A stretch of 64,000 nt of DNA from contig CM055107.1 in assembly GCA_029204225.1 (NCBI GenBank), positions 4,832,353 through 4,896,352 on the forward strand, written 5' to 3'. The notes under the pieces are model-generated. The model saw only the letters and a list, made by a program, of their open reading frames with translations. It had not been told where the DNA came from and searched no databases. The DNA is from Diphasiastrum complanatum (taxonomy: Eukaryota > Streptophyta > Lycopodiopsida > Lycopodiales > Lycopodiaceae). The position numbers and the translations under genes are program-made. Shown here one piece after another: positions 45,192 through 61,830 of the stretch (position 1 is the first letter of the stretch; every line of letters starts with the position of its first letter).

Positions 45192-46700
45192 TAGAATTTA
45201 AATTGATTTTCTAATAAATAATGTTGTAACTTTTGTACAACATATATCATTGCTAAAGCCTCCCTTTTGGTCATGGAATAATTTACTTCAGCGTGGACTA
45301 GTTGTCGGTTGAGGAAACGAATCAGGTAGTCTTTCTCGAATTCTCATGGCTGTGTTAGGATGACTCCAATAGCATACTTACTAGCGTCAGTATGAACATG
45401 GAATTCTAATTGGTAGTTTGATGCTCGGAGAATGGGTGTAGTAACAAGTGCGTGCTTCAAATCCTCAACGGCTTATATTTTTTCTTTGGTCCATTTGGGA
45501 TTCGTAATAACTTCATAAATTGATCTGGCTTTTCCTGCAAAATCAAGAATAAATATGCGATAATAATTACAATGGACTACGAAGATATAGATCTCTTTTA
45601 CCGTGGCCGGTAGCGGCATTTCTTGGATAACTTTCACCTTAGCCGGATCCGTTGAGATACCATCTTTGGATATGATATGTCCTAAGACAACACCATGTGT
45701 TACCCAAATCTGACATTTCTGTGGATTCAGTGAATTTCCATACTTCTTGCATTGGATCAAAACTTTTTCAAGACAATCAAGATGGTCATAATTTTTAAAC
45801 TTAACACTGATATCATCAAGATATATCTCTAGAAACTTATGCAGTAGATCTTTACACGCAAATTGCATTACTCTTTGAAATGTTGATGGAGCGTTACAGA
45901 GTCCAAATGGCATTACCTGATATGCATATGTACCAAACTTTGTGGCAAATGCAGTCTTACGAATGTCTTTAGGATGTAATCGAATAAGAAAATAACCGCT
46001 AAAGCCATCCAAAAAACTCATTGCCTCTGCTCCTGCCATCTCTTCTAATATGGCATCAGTTAATGGTAAAGGGAAGCGATCATTTTTTGTGACTTTATTC
46101 AATTATGGTAGGTCCACGCATATCCGTAAATTACCATTCTTCTTGGGAACCACCATTATGGGCAATAACCATGTTGTATGTTCAATTACTTTAATGAAAC
46201 CTGCAGCTAGTAATCCTTGTACATCTTCTTTAATTTTCTCTCTATAAAGCGGATTACAACGGTAAGGCTTTGCTTGGAATGACTTTGCATCATTTTCTAA
46301 CAGAATGGAGTGTACTGCTATATGAGGCGGTATACAATTCATCTCTTTATAGCTCCATGCAAAGACATCATGGTACTTCCTTAAGAGCTTTTCTAAATTT
46401 ATGCGTTGTCGTCTATCAAGATGCACTCCTATATGCACAAATCTATCTTCTTTTTCATCTGGATCCTTTAAATTTAGAGGAACATTTTAGCTGGTCCATC
46501 AAACGAAGATGATTCACTTGTTGGGTCGCGTTTCGGTTGAGGCAACTCAATAGAAACGTCACCCATCGAGTTTTTAACTTATTAGGTACGTCAAGTTCAT
46601 GATTCTCTTTATGTACAAGGATCTTTTCAAGTAAAGATCGGGCTCTACTGGGATGTGGCCTTGAACAAGAAATTGGGCCTTTCAAATTGAAGTTTCATTC
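45192..46700 (-). pseudogene. Ty3 (Athila/Tat-like) RT-RNase H remnant
   Basis: Minus frames, N to C: a linker PKRDPTSESSSFDGPAKMF; RT start RKYHDVFAWSYKEMNCIPPH and KPYRCNPLYREKIKEDV with FIKVIEHTTWLLPIMVVPKK; then, after a short break, RFPLPLTDAILEEMAGAEAM and PFGLCNAPSTFQRVM. The catalytic block reads IYLDDISV (Tyr-Leu-Asp-Asp kept). RNase H reads FHVHTDASKYAIGVILTQP, a stop, and NYSMTKREALAMIYVVQKL, ending near 45192. Protease, integrase and LTRs are not seen. Clearly a different Ty3 lineage from the chromoviruses in this window. Confidence 0.9.
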
Positions 46701-46857
46701 TAAAAGGAAAAAGGGCTTGTAGCATTGGTGGTTATAGCTCTTGCAAGCCTTTTAGACATTTTTTATTGTTTCTTATTTTTTTTGATATTTTGATAATAAA
46801 ACCCTCACATATGTGGTGGTGTGGAAGTTTCTCTTTAAGGAAAAAAAAATCTCGGCC

Positions 46858-46860
<3 letters not shown>

Positions 46861-46892
<32 letters not shown>

Positions 46893-46910
46893 AGTCTCCA
46901 TGCCCCCACA

Positions 46911-46945
<35 letters not shown>
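46861..46945. repeat. (CT)15 followed by a 33-base poly-C run
   Basis: CT repeats at 46861-46890, then 22 bp of unique sequence, then an uninterrupted run of 33 C at 46913-46945 with a CTCC tail. Poly-Pro and poly-Gly ORFs here are artefacts. The exact run length in the genome may differ, because such runs are hard to sequence. Confidence 0.9.
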
Positions 46946-46948
<3 letters not shown>

Positions 46949-47083
46949 TCCTCCCCCTTCTTGTTGGCCCATAGAGGCACTGCGCTTGCATTTGGCCCCA
47001 ATATTCTGCTACCAGCACACCAATGCATTGGCAAGGGTAGCACCAAATTTTGTAGATCTATGGTGGGCTTTAAAACACTTTGA

Positions 47084-51329
<4,246 letters not shown>

Positions 51330-51469
51330 ATGACATGGCTAGGGCTACAAATAGCAACAACTACTACTCGTGTCCCATCTTATACAGCATTCTTCAATGT
51401 CTCTCTAGGATGTACACACTCTCTCTCTAGGATGTACACTATCTCGCGTGGAGTGCTTGCTTAAAATTG

Positions 51470-51720
51470 GACTATTAAGGTAAACCATTGTTAGGGCATC
51501 ACAATGTTAGGGCAAAGTAGTGTCATGGTAGTGTAGTAGCAGGAAGGAGCTGTGTTAGGTCATTGCCATATTAAGGAGATACAATGTTAGGGCATTGTAA
51601 TATAAGGGCAAATTGGCGACAAGCAACTTTAGGGTTAGGATGAACTTTGTGTCGTGCAATGTTAAGGTGGAGCATAACAATAGGATCATGACAAAGTAGC
51701 CATCAAGGCAAAACATCTTT
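51470..51720. repeat. Scattered TTAGGGCA words
   Basis: The word TGTTAGGGCA or a close variant occurs near 51490, 51508, 51584 and 51603 (TATAAGGGCA), with related TTAGGT, TTAAGG and TTAGGGTTAGG words. Irregular spacing, so a decayed short-period repeat rather than a telomere tract. Confidence 0.5.
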
Positions 51721-52014
51721 TATGTTAGTGTGAAATGTTCTTTCCTTAAAAGGATATACGAGAGTTAGGACAATTAATCATTATGTACTAGGTATCCTTC
51801 ATGAGGAGGTTGGCTATACCGGCAAGGCTCCTCTTATTTTTAGCACCCTGCGCACGCGTCAAGGTGGGCCAGGTAGGGAGGTTTTTTTTTTTTTTACTGC
51901 TTGCCCTGGTGCCATGTGTCGGGCACCAGGGTTTATCCCATAAGCAAATCTCTGAGATAAACCAGTACCTATATATAACTGAACCCACCTACTTACTCAC
52001 ATGTGTGCAGGTGG

Positions 52015-52285
52015 GTGTGAAGCTGCCCAGTGCCACCTGCCCGGTTCCCGGTGCCACCTGGGCCTGCCCGGCGCCACCCACCTGGCGCTGGTGCCCCTGC
52101 CCGGTGCCACCTGGGCGTTGCCTGCCCGGTGCCGCCCTCATGCCTGCCCGGCGCCGCCCACCTGGCGCCGGTGCCCCTGCCCGGCGCCACCTTGGCGCTG
52201 CCTGCCCCCTGGTGCACCCGCCCTGGCGCCACGACGCCCGCCTGCGCCTTTTTGGCTAGCCCCTGGCTGGCGCACCCTGACGCGC
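52015..52285. repeat. GC-rich minisatellite
   Basis: Diverged units around the core TGCCCGGCGCCACC(T)GGCGC(C/T), about ten, many separated by CTGGTGCCCC or CTGCC. Local GC is far above the neighbouring sequence. The Pro/Ala- and Gly-rich ORFs in several frames are repeat artefacts. The array lies inside a larger region with several Ala/Gly-type words (51845-51880 CGCACGCGTCAAGGTGGGCC, echoed by GACGCGCCAAGGTGC near 52280), possibly its own borders. Confidence 0.75.
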
Positions 52286-52299
52286 CAAGGTGCTACAAT

Positions 52300-53472
52300 T
52301 ATGTGGAGCCATACCGGCAATAGCAAGTTGGGCCGCTGGAGTGACGAAACCTACTATAGGACGATAGCCATCCATGGGATGACGTAGCAGTTGCATATGG
52401 ATGGCTTAGATTAAACCTTTTTTGTGAGGCCCTGCTATGGCCTGAATTTAGGCTCCTCTTGGCCAACCACAATATGCCATGTGTTTGGTAGGAGTTCACA
52501 ACTGCTACAGAGGAACAACTTTATGGTTGGGCAGCCTTTACATAGGGTCACAACAAACACCTTACATGCTACCTTGGTCCGGAGGGGCCTCCCACCCTAC
52601 AACATGCCAAATAGTGTATACACAACGTGAGTGAGGACATTTCCAATAGTTTACACTTGATAAAAGGCTATATTTCATTCTCCACGTGGCTTATTGTGAC
52701 AGGTAGTTTCTAGATATTATTGGCTGACCTTTCCAACGCGTCGAAAGTTTTTTATATGCAGCTACGTGTCAGTTCTTGGTTTGGGGCCAGGCCCTTGTCT
52801 TGGCCCCACTTATTAGTCATCAACGTGGCTAATAGCTAGAGGACTTCACTGACACGCGGCTAAGAATGGCGAGAAGGGGCCTTCGCCGTCATTGCTACCT
52901 GAAAAGGACGTATCGTGGTTCGTTCTTGTTGGTTTGAAATAAATTATCGTGAGCCTGAGAAAATAATATCCAGAATCAGGCTCTGCTACCTCGTTCGTTT
53001 CGCTGCAAATTCTTTGTGATCTCGCCTGTCAGTACTCAGAAATGTAAAGGATCTGAATTGTCTTGCAGATCAATGATGGTGGGAAGGAGTTGTTGATCTT
53101 TGCTTCTCGACAGTGAGATTTCTTTACAAGAAACAATTACTGTTCGGATTTGCATTTGTGGATCGGACCGTCTGTCTGTAACAGCGTTCTTCCTGATAAT
53201 TGATGGTTTTCTTCAATTTGATTGAGATTGCTAGATTTGCTAGTTGGAGGCATTTTGTTTGGCTTCAGAGATTTTAGTACTTGAGCACGCTCAGCTTAGA
53301 ATCGAATTTGCGTGTTCAATGCTATTTGCCGGACCTGAGATGACATTCATGAGTGGTAATGTAGCACTTTGAGTAGATCCGAGGTCGCGCTTTAGCAGCT
53401 CCAACTTCGCTTGGTTTCTTTCTGTGAAGCAGAACTATGAGCATAATTTCAGTTTGTGTGCCGAACTAGTTC
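52300..53472. other. Upstream region of the remorin gene
   Basis: No coding pattern. Probably holds the promoter and leader of the remorin gene from about 52.9 kb onward; candidate leader splice sites exist (for example TTGCAG/ATCAATG near 53070), but no transcript evidence is available. Confidence 0.4.
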
Positions 53473-53558
53473 TTTGCATCTTTTTTCTTCCTTAATTCCA
53501 AGAGCAGAGAGCATCTTTGCATCTTTTTTCTTCCTGAATTCCAAGCGCAGAGAGCATC
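53473..53558. repeat. 43-bp tandem duplication in the remorin leader
   Basis: Copies 53473-53515 and 53516-53558 (TTTGCATCTTTTTTCTTCC...) differ at only two bases. They end 143 bp before the remorin start codon. Confidence 0.95.
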
Positions 53559-53701
53559 AGTGATATATCTATATCTCTTTAAACTCTCGTTTCCTGTTTT
53601 AGACTCTTTTAAGGGCCACAATTTTTCAGAATTCGACAGCCTGAGTGGTAAACTACTCTGCTCAAATATTTATCTTTTATTTCAGGAAATACTCTTTAAC
53701 C

Positions 53702-56343
53702 ATGTCGCTTCGCAAGAAGGCGGTACAGTCTTCGGGGCTTACTCAGGATAATTATTACTCCGCTAGTACCTCTTCTCGCCGGAGTAAAACACCCGAACGT
53801 GTTCGAGGCAATCATGTGAGTTGGAAAGATAGTGCAACTATTGAGCCGAGGGATGACGACGAAGCCTACACAAAACAAACGGAAAATTCTTCGAGTCCAA
53901 CTTCTGTGCTAGAATCTAACGACGGTAGAAGTCCTCCGTCATTCTCCCCCGTGAGGTCTGCTCCGCAGTCGGGAACTGAGGTTCATATGCAACACAGGTC
54001 TGCCAGGAACGGGGTCTCTGATGCTTTTCCAGATTCAACTGACAAGGTAATTAGAGAGTCTGCTTACATATGCTTCTATCTTTCTTCGGTAGGGGAAATG
54101 TCTCGCACTTGTTCTCTAGTGTTCCCCAGTGAAATTCGTGTATCTCTACAACGTTACGAACAACTAGAATAAGGGGTTTTGATTTAGCAGCAGAGGTTAT
54201 TTGCTTTTAAGTGGGGAATCTATTTGGCTAGCAACACAGGATTATTAATGACTTTGGGCTAATTTCAGATGGACGGGCCTCAAAGCCAACATGAATCTGT
54301 TTCAGCGAGCTCAAACGCTGGAGTTCTCGCAGCATTTACAAACGCAATGTTTCCGTCTGGAGATAGAAGACCTTCCATTGAATCGAGAGGTGAGGAAGCT
54401 CATTTCTCTATTACAAAAGCATTCTTCTCAACAGCATCACATTTTGCTGTCTCATGTCTCTCTGGAAAGAATTCTACTGACCAGCATTACATTCTCGAAA
54501 TGTTATTTTGATGGTGTTATTTGCCTAATAGTATTTCTTGAATTGCCATTATAAGAGTGTCACCTGCGTGATAGTGTTATGTTGGTTGTGCCAGCTGGAC
54601 TACTATCTTATTGTTATATTTAATTCTCTCTATTGTTGGCTGTAACAATTGATATTAGACCTGTTTTGCGACATCAACCTTATTATTAAATTGCATGCTC
54701 GTTATTTCGTTTCTGTTTGCAGGGTTTCAAGAAAGGAATGATGTAAATGTGGCAGTTGATCAGAACAATCGTTTGAACCTCCCCGCAGAAGTGCTAAAAA
54801 CCATAGATATACAAAGGGAAAGGACCATTCCTACCAGGCAAAGGGCTTCAAACACATCGTCTGAAGATTATAGTTCTATGGGCTCAGAAAGCGAGCTAGG
54901 CAGTATGAGCATGGAGTTTGATGCAGTTCTGGCTGCAGCAGTTGCGGCTGGAGTACGAAATTCCTCTGGTGGCGGTGAGATCAATGATGAAAGATCTACT
55001 CCACGCCTTGCAGGCATTGAGGAAGAGTCAAACACTCATGGCCACTTTACAAATGCGCACGAAACGCTTCCAGATGCTGATGAGGGGGATTTGAGGGGTA
55101 GAGGGATCAGCAAACATCATCATGTCCCTGGATCATCATCAACTGTTATGACGTTAAATGGGCCACCAGCTCGATTGATGAATTTGCAAGGTATCATGCG
55201 ACTATATGCTAAGGGACGGGAATGGTTATTTCAAGAGAATGTTTTTGTTGTACTGCAGATGTAACTTGATGGTATGTTTGATGCTCTCATTGCAGAGATT
55301 GATACAGTGGGAAGGGATACAAATGGCCAAAGAATTAATCGAGAGGAACCAGGACAACATTCTGAAACTTCGATCCTTGCTCCTAGTTCTCGTGCACACA
55401 GCAGCTCGCGGAGGGAACAACAATCTGAAAATGTACCATTACAATCACTCAGTAGCTCAAGAAGGGTGGAAAATAGTGACAGCATGCTAGCGCGCTCTTC
55501 GATTGATTCGAGAAGAGGTGAAACTGGCACAGGATCTATAGCGCGCACTAGTGAGAGTGCCTTACAAGACAGATCAGCAGCAAATGTCGGAGCAATTGTT
55601 CCTTGGATGGGCGATCGAAGTGTAGAGCAAGCGCCAATCTCTTCATCTGGAAATAATACAGGTCAAGAAAAGCCCCCTCCAAAACGAGTGACACTTGCAA
55701 GAATTAGAAGAGAGAAACTACTTGCGAAAGCTTCAGCATGGCAGGAGGCAATAACATCCAAAATTGACAACAGGTATAAAATTGGTCATTGATTGCAGAA
55801 TTGACCAATTGTCTGCCAAATCTCTCCCTTATGTGCTCTTGCAAGCTAATGATTGCCCATGTCTATGATATATACGAAGCCTATTGTCTAAACGGACATA
55901 TATAAACCGAAATGTGCAGGTACAAGCGCGAAGAGTCCAAAATATACGCATGGGAGGATCATCAGAAAGCAAAAGCAAGCATAATTTTAAAGGAAGCAGA
56001 GGTATGACAGTAAAATTTTAGTTAAATGTTCTTGCAAAATTTTTATTTTGAGTTCCTTTTTTGCACCACTGTCGCAAATACTGAAGCTAATTCAATCAGG
56101 TATGCGTTCGTTTGCTGCTGCTTTTAGCTAACTTTGGAAACTAATGTGCAGATGAAGTTGGAGCAGAAGAGGGCAAGAGCTGTAGAAAAAATGCAAAACG
56201 AGATTGCACGCGTTCACAAGAAAGCAGAGAATCAAAAGGCTGCTGCTTATGCCAAGAGACAAGAAAAAGTGGCTAAAGTTGTTGAAGAAGCCGAGATTAT
56301 CAAAAAGAGCGGGAGAGTTCCTAGTGGGTGCTTTCCTTTCTAA
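53702..56343 (+). CDS. Remorin with long N-terminal region, six exons
   Basis: Remorins are plant plasma-membrane nanodomain proteins tied to signalling and microbe responses. Exons 53702-54046, 54269-54389, 54723-55190, 55296-55773, 55920-56001 and 56152-56343, all with GT-AG borders and matching phases, give 561 residues. Residues 1 to about 440 are Ser/Arg/Gly-rich and probably disordered (start MSLRKKAVQSSGLTQ). The Remorin_C domain covers the last 120 residues: KRVTLARIRREKLLAKASAW, SKIDNRYKREESKIYAWEDH, the coiled coil KLEQKRARAVEKMQNEIARV and AYAKRQEKVAKVVEEAE. It ends SGRVPSGCFPF, with the single Cys near the terminus that S-acylates remorins onto the membrane. The long N-terminus fits the larger remorin groups. 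The start is the first ATG of the open frame after an ACC context. Frame intact throughout; likely functional. Exon calls in the N-terminal half rest on splice signals and continuous phase only. Confidence 0.92.
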
Positions 56344-59300
56344 CAACCCAACACATTTCTTAATTCATTTTGTGTGGTAACTCTTTATTAAGTTGATAGC
56401 TAGCTAAGAAAATGATTCTCTTATTATAATTAGACAAGGTAGATGTATCATGTATTATGAGCAAAAACCTTTGTAGGAAGTCATAAGTTATATATGGTGT
56501 GTTTTTTACCTTGATTCGGCATAAATGTGTGCCAAGTCAATATGTAAAATGAATGTTGTTGAGTTCCCAATAAGTAGTCAATTGCGTAAATCTCCTTTCC
56601 TCGTGGAGAGGAAACGGTTTTACTGACACAGACATACAACAGGAAAAAATGTTTTGCACAAATGAGGACAACAAAAGAAGAAAAAAATTGTGTTTTGTGG
56701 AAGCCAAACATCAATGAGGAAAATGTATTGCTAATCATTGTGAGTACAAAATTATTCAAATTATGTAATATAAATAAATGGTAAGGAAAGATTTTTGAAA
56801 CCCCTTTGTCAAGTGAGAAGGTATGTTGTGTATTTTGCCTTGATTTGAGCATAAACTTGTGGCTAATTAGTATATAAAATGAACAATTATGTTTGTGTTC
56901 ATGGGTAAACATAAATGTGAACCTTGCTTGGTAAATGGAAAATGTGATACTTCAAGCTTTGTTGAGATAACGGTAAGTTGTTGTGATAGTTTGTTAAAAT
57001 TTGAGGTGTTACTCCCATGTGAGTTTGAGCGTAAGAATGGATTTTCTCTCTTTTTAACTCTTCTAAAATGCATACTTTGTTTTTTGAAATTTTCAACAAT
57101 TTGAACACCCTACATCAAGTAAGGCTTTTCACGATAATTAATCCCCTTGTTTATAGTAGTAGAATCTAAGTCAAATATATTATATGCACAAATAAACATA
57201 TTTAAATAAAAATAGAAATAAATTAGGAAAAATTAGATTGTGTTCCCCAGAGCTAGTTTCCAAGTTTACTAAAGTTAATATTTTACTTGGAAACTAAAGT
57301 TAATAGTTCAAATATAATTTTATTCCAATGCATAGCACTAGACCGTATCTATTTATTTATTGTCCAAGATCTTCCTAAAAATTTAAAAAATCTTGATTGC
57401 CAATCTATGGCAAGTGCCGTGTTTAAAAACTCCATGAGTGTGCAAACAGTGACCAACTCTTGTAAACAATCTTCCAAATAATTGGTAGTTCGAATGTAGA
57501 AAATACTAAGAAATTAGACTCTATAATATAGAGCAAAATTCCAAGTTTACAAAAGTTGTAGCTTTGAAAATTTACTTTTCTATGGCAAGATAATGCACTA
57601 GGCATTTTTTGTTGAAATCTTTGGACAATATGTGCTTAATATAAATAGCATAAAAGAAATAATTTAGAAATTTCATTTGACAATTTTTCTATTGATTAAC
57701 AAACCAGAGAGATGTTGGCTTGGAAATATTGAAAACACCATGGAGAATATTTGGCCAATATCTAGTGTATAGCTAATGCAACCATGAGGAATCACCCTAG
57801 GAGAAGCGTGAAATCACCCTAGGAATCAACCATGAGGAATCACCCTAGGAGAAGTGTGGAATAGAAAATTTTGTTTATATTTCTTTTGTTGATGATGGAG
57901 CATTAATTGAGGTAAATATATCCATGATGTCTTGGGTTACTTTGATTGGACTTTGTTAAAGAGATGATAAGAGTCATGTTGTTGTCCACACAAGATTGAT
58001 AGCATGCAACATCATTAGGTGAACAGAGTGGCTTGTAGCTTCCATCGTTATCAACAGAGTGGCCACAACTAAGGGTTTAATTAAAATAGAAAACATTAGG
58101 GATAGAGTAGGCAACTTCGACTAACTCACTATCTCAACTAAACTTTGGAAAAGATAAGTGCTCCATTAAAGCGAACAATGGGAGAGATTGAAATCAACTA
58201 AGTTCAATACATCAATTATAAATGTAATTTGGATAGATTTTGTAATGCTTTTAGCTTTAAAACCATGCTCCGTGGTCACACATTAAGATACGTAAGATCC
58301 AAGGGTTGATTCAGTGGATTAACTTGGCATCCAAAGTTTCTTTGGTAGTAGGTTCAAATCCCCCTTGGAAACCAAGATGCATTTTGATACATATAACAAT
58401 GAAATGAGATGTCAAGTTAAAGTCATGATACATATAGTTTCACCATTAGTATTAGAAGCAGTAGTACTAACATTTGAAAAAAAAAATGAGAATAAAAATG
58501 CGAAAGTATTATTCTAAATATTGCATGTTTAGAAATAGTCCAAGTGTCCAAGTGAGAGGCATTGTAGTATTATAAAATTTATATATTTTGGCCAAACTAG
58601 AAAAGTGAAGAATACAAAATCAAGGAAATTCAGACATCAATAGGTCAGTTTGGTGGGGAAGCAAGCTTTGTCTTGTTTGGAGTGAGCTTCTCTTGCACTA
58701 GAAATACATAACCACAACCATCATAGGGACTCCATTCCAATATTATCCGTACTAAAATATTTGTAGCTAGATATAATTGCATTATAAATCAAATGATCAT
58801 GTTTGGAGTCATTATAGGTACTGTAGAATCAACTATAGGACCATGGGTCATGTTGGCATGACCCATAATGGCCTAATTGGACACTATCACGCTTGATAAA
58901 AAAAATTCAAATTTTTGAACTTACTCATTAATTTGAGAATTTTGGAATGATTACAATTATTTGAAAATGTGACATTTTCTGTTGTAGACAAGATAGATAA
59001 GAACTAGATTTTGTGCACAAATGTGCAACTTCAATTATAATTATTGTAAGAGTGGGCACCTAGAAATTTGTGCACTCAAAAATTGCTATGCGGATCCTTA
59101 CAAGGTGTAGTTGGTATCTTCAACTTCCTTTAAACCCTACCTTCTAGATCAAGCAATGGCAATATACCCTTCTTCCATTTCTATCTCCCTAAACTTTCAA
59201 ACTTCAAAATAGGTAAACCACACTTCTAACTTGACTTTTAGGCCTCTAATTGATGTAATTCCACAACCGCTCAAAAAGTGCTTATATTTCTAACTATAAA

Positions 59301-59689
59301 ATGAGATATTGGCGTGCTCATTGAGTTGAACTTACACATGCAGGGCGCCAACGTGCTCAAACCTTATTTACTCGAAACTATATAAAACGTGTACGTGGTT
59401 CCCACCCAGTGCCCAATAGAAGGTGCAATGGACTGTCCAATGGAATATTCCATGACAACAAAGAAAAACTTGAGTAATGAGTTCTAGCAGCAACAATAGT
59501 TAAGGAATTTGAATGAGCAAGTATAAACAAAAAAAATTCCAATGTCGACAAATGCAGATGTTTATCATGATTTCAAGTGGTCATAGTTTGTACATCCACA
59601 TAATAGCAATAATATTGTGTAAGTGTCATGAATATTGTACCTAGCTGGGCCTTTGATAATCTATGCCGCTTATATGATATTTAGGCAAC
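56344..59689. other. Remorin 3' flank and AT-rich spacer
   Basis: No gene recognised. Two direct repeats of about 70 bp, roughly three-quarters similar, lie at about 56490-56560 and 56820-56890 (CCTTGATTCGGCATAAATGT versus CCTTGATTTGAGCATAAACT). A short tandem copy of ACCATGAGGAATCACCCTAG occurs at about 57780-57860. Confidence 0.5.
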
Positions 59690-61565
59690 ATAGTGGGTTT
59701 GAATGAATTCGTGCTTGGAGAAGCCAACAAATTGGACGAGTTATCCAATTATACATTTGGAAGTTTAAAAATTCTAATCGATAAGGAGCTTTGGGACATC
59801 GTCATTGGGGTGGAACAATGCCTAAATACAACTCCAGCCAATATTCACTCATTTGACAAGAGGGCTCAAAATGCCTTATTATCATTGATCAATTTGCTTT
59901 GAAGGATCATGACATTGCCCACATTAGTGAAGTTGTGATTACAAGAGGCACCTTCAATAAATGATGTTTTTGAGAACCAAGTTGATTGGCATTCACATTG
60001 AGGAAAATGAAGGGGAATTTTTTACACGAATCAAAAAATTGTGAGACTAGTTGACCACAATTGTTGTGGCGTTAGTTCACACAACAATGAATGGTTCTAT
60101 CCAAGATTTCCATATGTCTGTAAGCAACATTGCCTCAACGGAGAGGCTTTCTACATTTGAGGATCTTCACGACATCCTAGTATAGGAAGGACTGGAGCTA
60201 AAGATAAAATCTCGACAATCCTCATCAAAAGATCAAGCAATTTTAGCCAAAGGGAAGCACCATGTTCACATTTTTTTCAAAGAATTTGAATATGATGATA
60301 ATGATCAAGGATCCTCATCAGGCAAGAAGAAGAAAGACAAGTGCTTTTATTGCAAAAAATCTAGACATTGGGCTAGAGACTGTCGCAAAAAAAAAGGCCA
60401 ATATCAAGAGGGCAAAGTGAAGGAGTTGACTAAGCTTGTTGAAGAAGATCTTGATAGCAACAATGGAGATCAAAGTACATCATTTGCTACGGCATTGGCA
60501 TCACACCATTCTATTAATTCTATTAATACCATGCATTGGTTTGTGGATTCGGGAGTGACGAGACATAATATGACAAACAACAAATCTTGGTTCAAGAAGC
60601 TAAAGCTAACCTATGATGGAGATAGAGTTGCAAATGCGAATGGTGATGAGTGTCAAATCAATGGGGTTGGCATGATATTTATTCAATTTCTTGATGGGCA
60701 AGTGAAGGTAATAAAAATTGTCTTGTATGTTCCTAGTCTACAGAAAGTAGAATTCAATAGTAAAACCAAGGATGTGAAATAGAAATTTAAGGTGATTGCC
60801 GATGGCTTTTGTGATAAGACTTGTGGTTTGTACAAGTTAAATATTGTAGTTCCAAAGTGCAATGCGTTGGCATCAATGTCGATATCTCAAAGTGATTTGT
60901 GGCATAGACACTTCAGCATCTGAACTTCAAAAGCTTGAGACTGCTTTACCAACTCAAGATAGTGACAGGTCTACCCAATTTGGATGACAAAGAAGAGTTC
61001 ATTTGCAAAGGGCATGTTCTAGGCAAATCACAATGGGACAACCTCAATAAAAAAGAGACAACAAGAGCTAAGTGGGTGTTAGAATTAGTGCATTCAAATT
61101 TTTACAGGCCAATGAAGGTAATGTCTAGAAGATTTGTCAACCAGCTTTGATATGACAGATTTGGGGCTTATGCACTATTGCCTTGCAGTTGAGATTTGGA
61201 AAAAGGAAAAAGGTATTGCACTCACTCAAACTGAGTACGTGCTGAGATGCTTGAATGCTTTAGAATGAGTGATAGAAAATCAATCTCTATTGCTATTGAA
61301 GTTGTCAAGTGAGCAATAATATTTTTTCAACTAGTTGGGTGTTTGATTTACCTCACTACTACACTCTCTAACATTAGTTGTTAGTCGAGTGAGTCAATTT
61401 ATGGCAACACTTAGAGACACACATTGGAAAATCGCAAAAAGAATTCTTGCTATGTTAAAGACACGGCTATTTATGGTTTGATGTACGAAAAACACTCTGA
61501 TTTGCCTAAGTTGAAAGGTTTTGTAGATGTTGATTGGCAAGCAATATTAATGACAAGAGATCCAC
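59690..61565 (+). pseudogene. Internally deleted copia gag-protease...RT remnant
   Basis: Plus frames in copia order. Gag start: LDELSNYTFGSLKILIDKEL and DIVIGVEQCLNTTPANIHS. A zinc knuckle near 60340-60385 is perfect (CFYCKKSRHWARDC). Protease follows: MHWFVDSGVTRHNM (Asp-Ser-Gly kept, next Ala replaced by Val), then GQVKVIKIVLYVPSLQK. A pre-integrase end (SDLWHRHF) comes next, then a large gap where integrase and most RT are missing. At 61144 the RT end appears (TDLGLMHYCLAVEIWKKEKG and IALTQTEYVLRCLNAL), followed by RNase H pieces (AKRILAMLKT and LPKLKGFVDVDWQ). Similarity stops at about 61565, where a minus-strand copia piece begins. Many stops and shifts. Confidence 0.85.
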
Positions 61566-61830
61566 CACAAGTTATTAGATGTCTCCTTGAAGTCAATGTC
61601 TTTCTTCTAACATAGCCCTTGGCTACCAGTCTTGCCTTTGGACTTATCCAAAAATCCATTTGCTTTGTGTTCCACTTTGTATACCCAGATTGTGCATATT
61701 GTCTTTTTGCTCTTTGGGAGCTCCACCAAATCCCATATGTTGTTCTTGATGATTGACCTACATTCTTCATTCTGTTGGATTTTTCTTTCTCATTCTAAAT
61801 CCCAACGGTTAATCTAGATTCATTCATGTT
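61560..61830 (-). pseudogene. Copia reverse transcriptase start, opposite strand
   Basis: The minus frame from about 61800 reads CRSIIKNNIWDLVELPKSKK, TICTIWVYKVEHKANGFLDK and, after a shift, ARLVAKGY then KKDIDFKETS. This is the beginning of copia RT (usually NNTWELV.LP..K..I..KWV.K.K...G...ARLVAKG). It meets the plus-strand copia RNase H fragment near 61560 so that the two pieces converge. Confidence 0.82.

Noticed and set aside
46732-47083. Poly-Pro / poly-Gly ORFs of about 100 codons
   Set aside because: Created by the CT and poly-C runs; no domain.
51470-51720. Interstitial telomere tract
   Set aside because: TTAGGG-like words are irregularly spaced and embedded in longer words (TGTTAGGGCA), not tandem.
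51801-52387. Pro/Ala/Cys-rich and Gly-rich ORFs in several frames
   Set aside because: Open only because of the GC-rich minisatellite; the same pattern appears in every frame.
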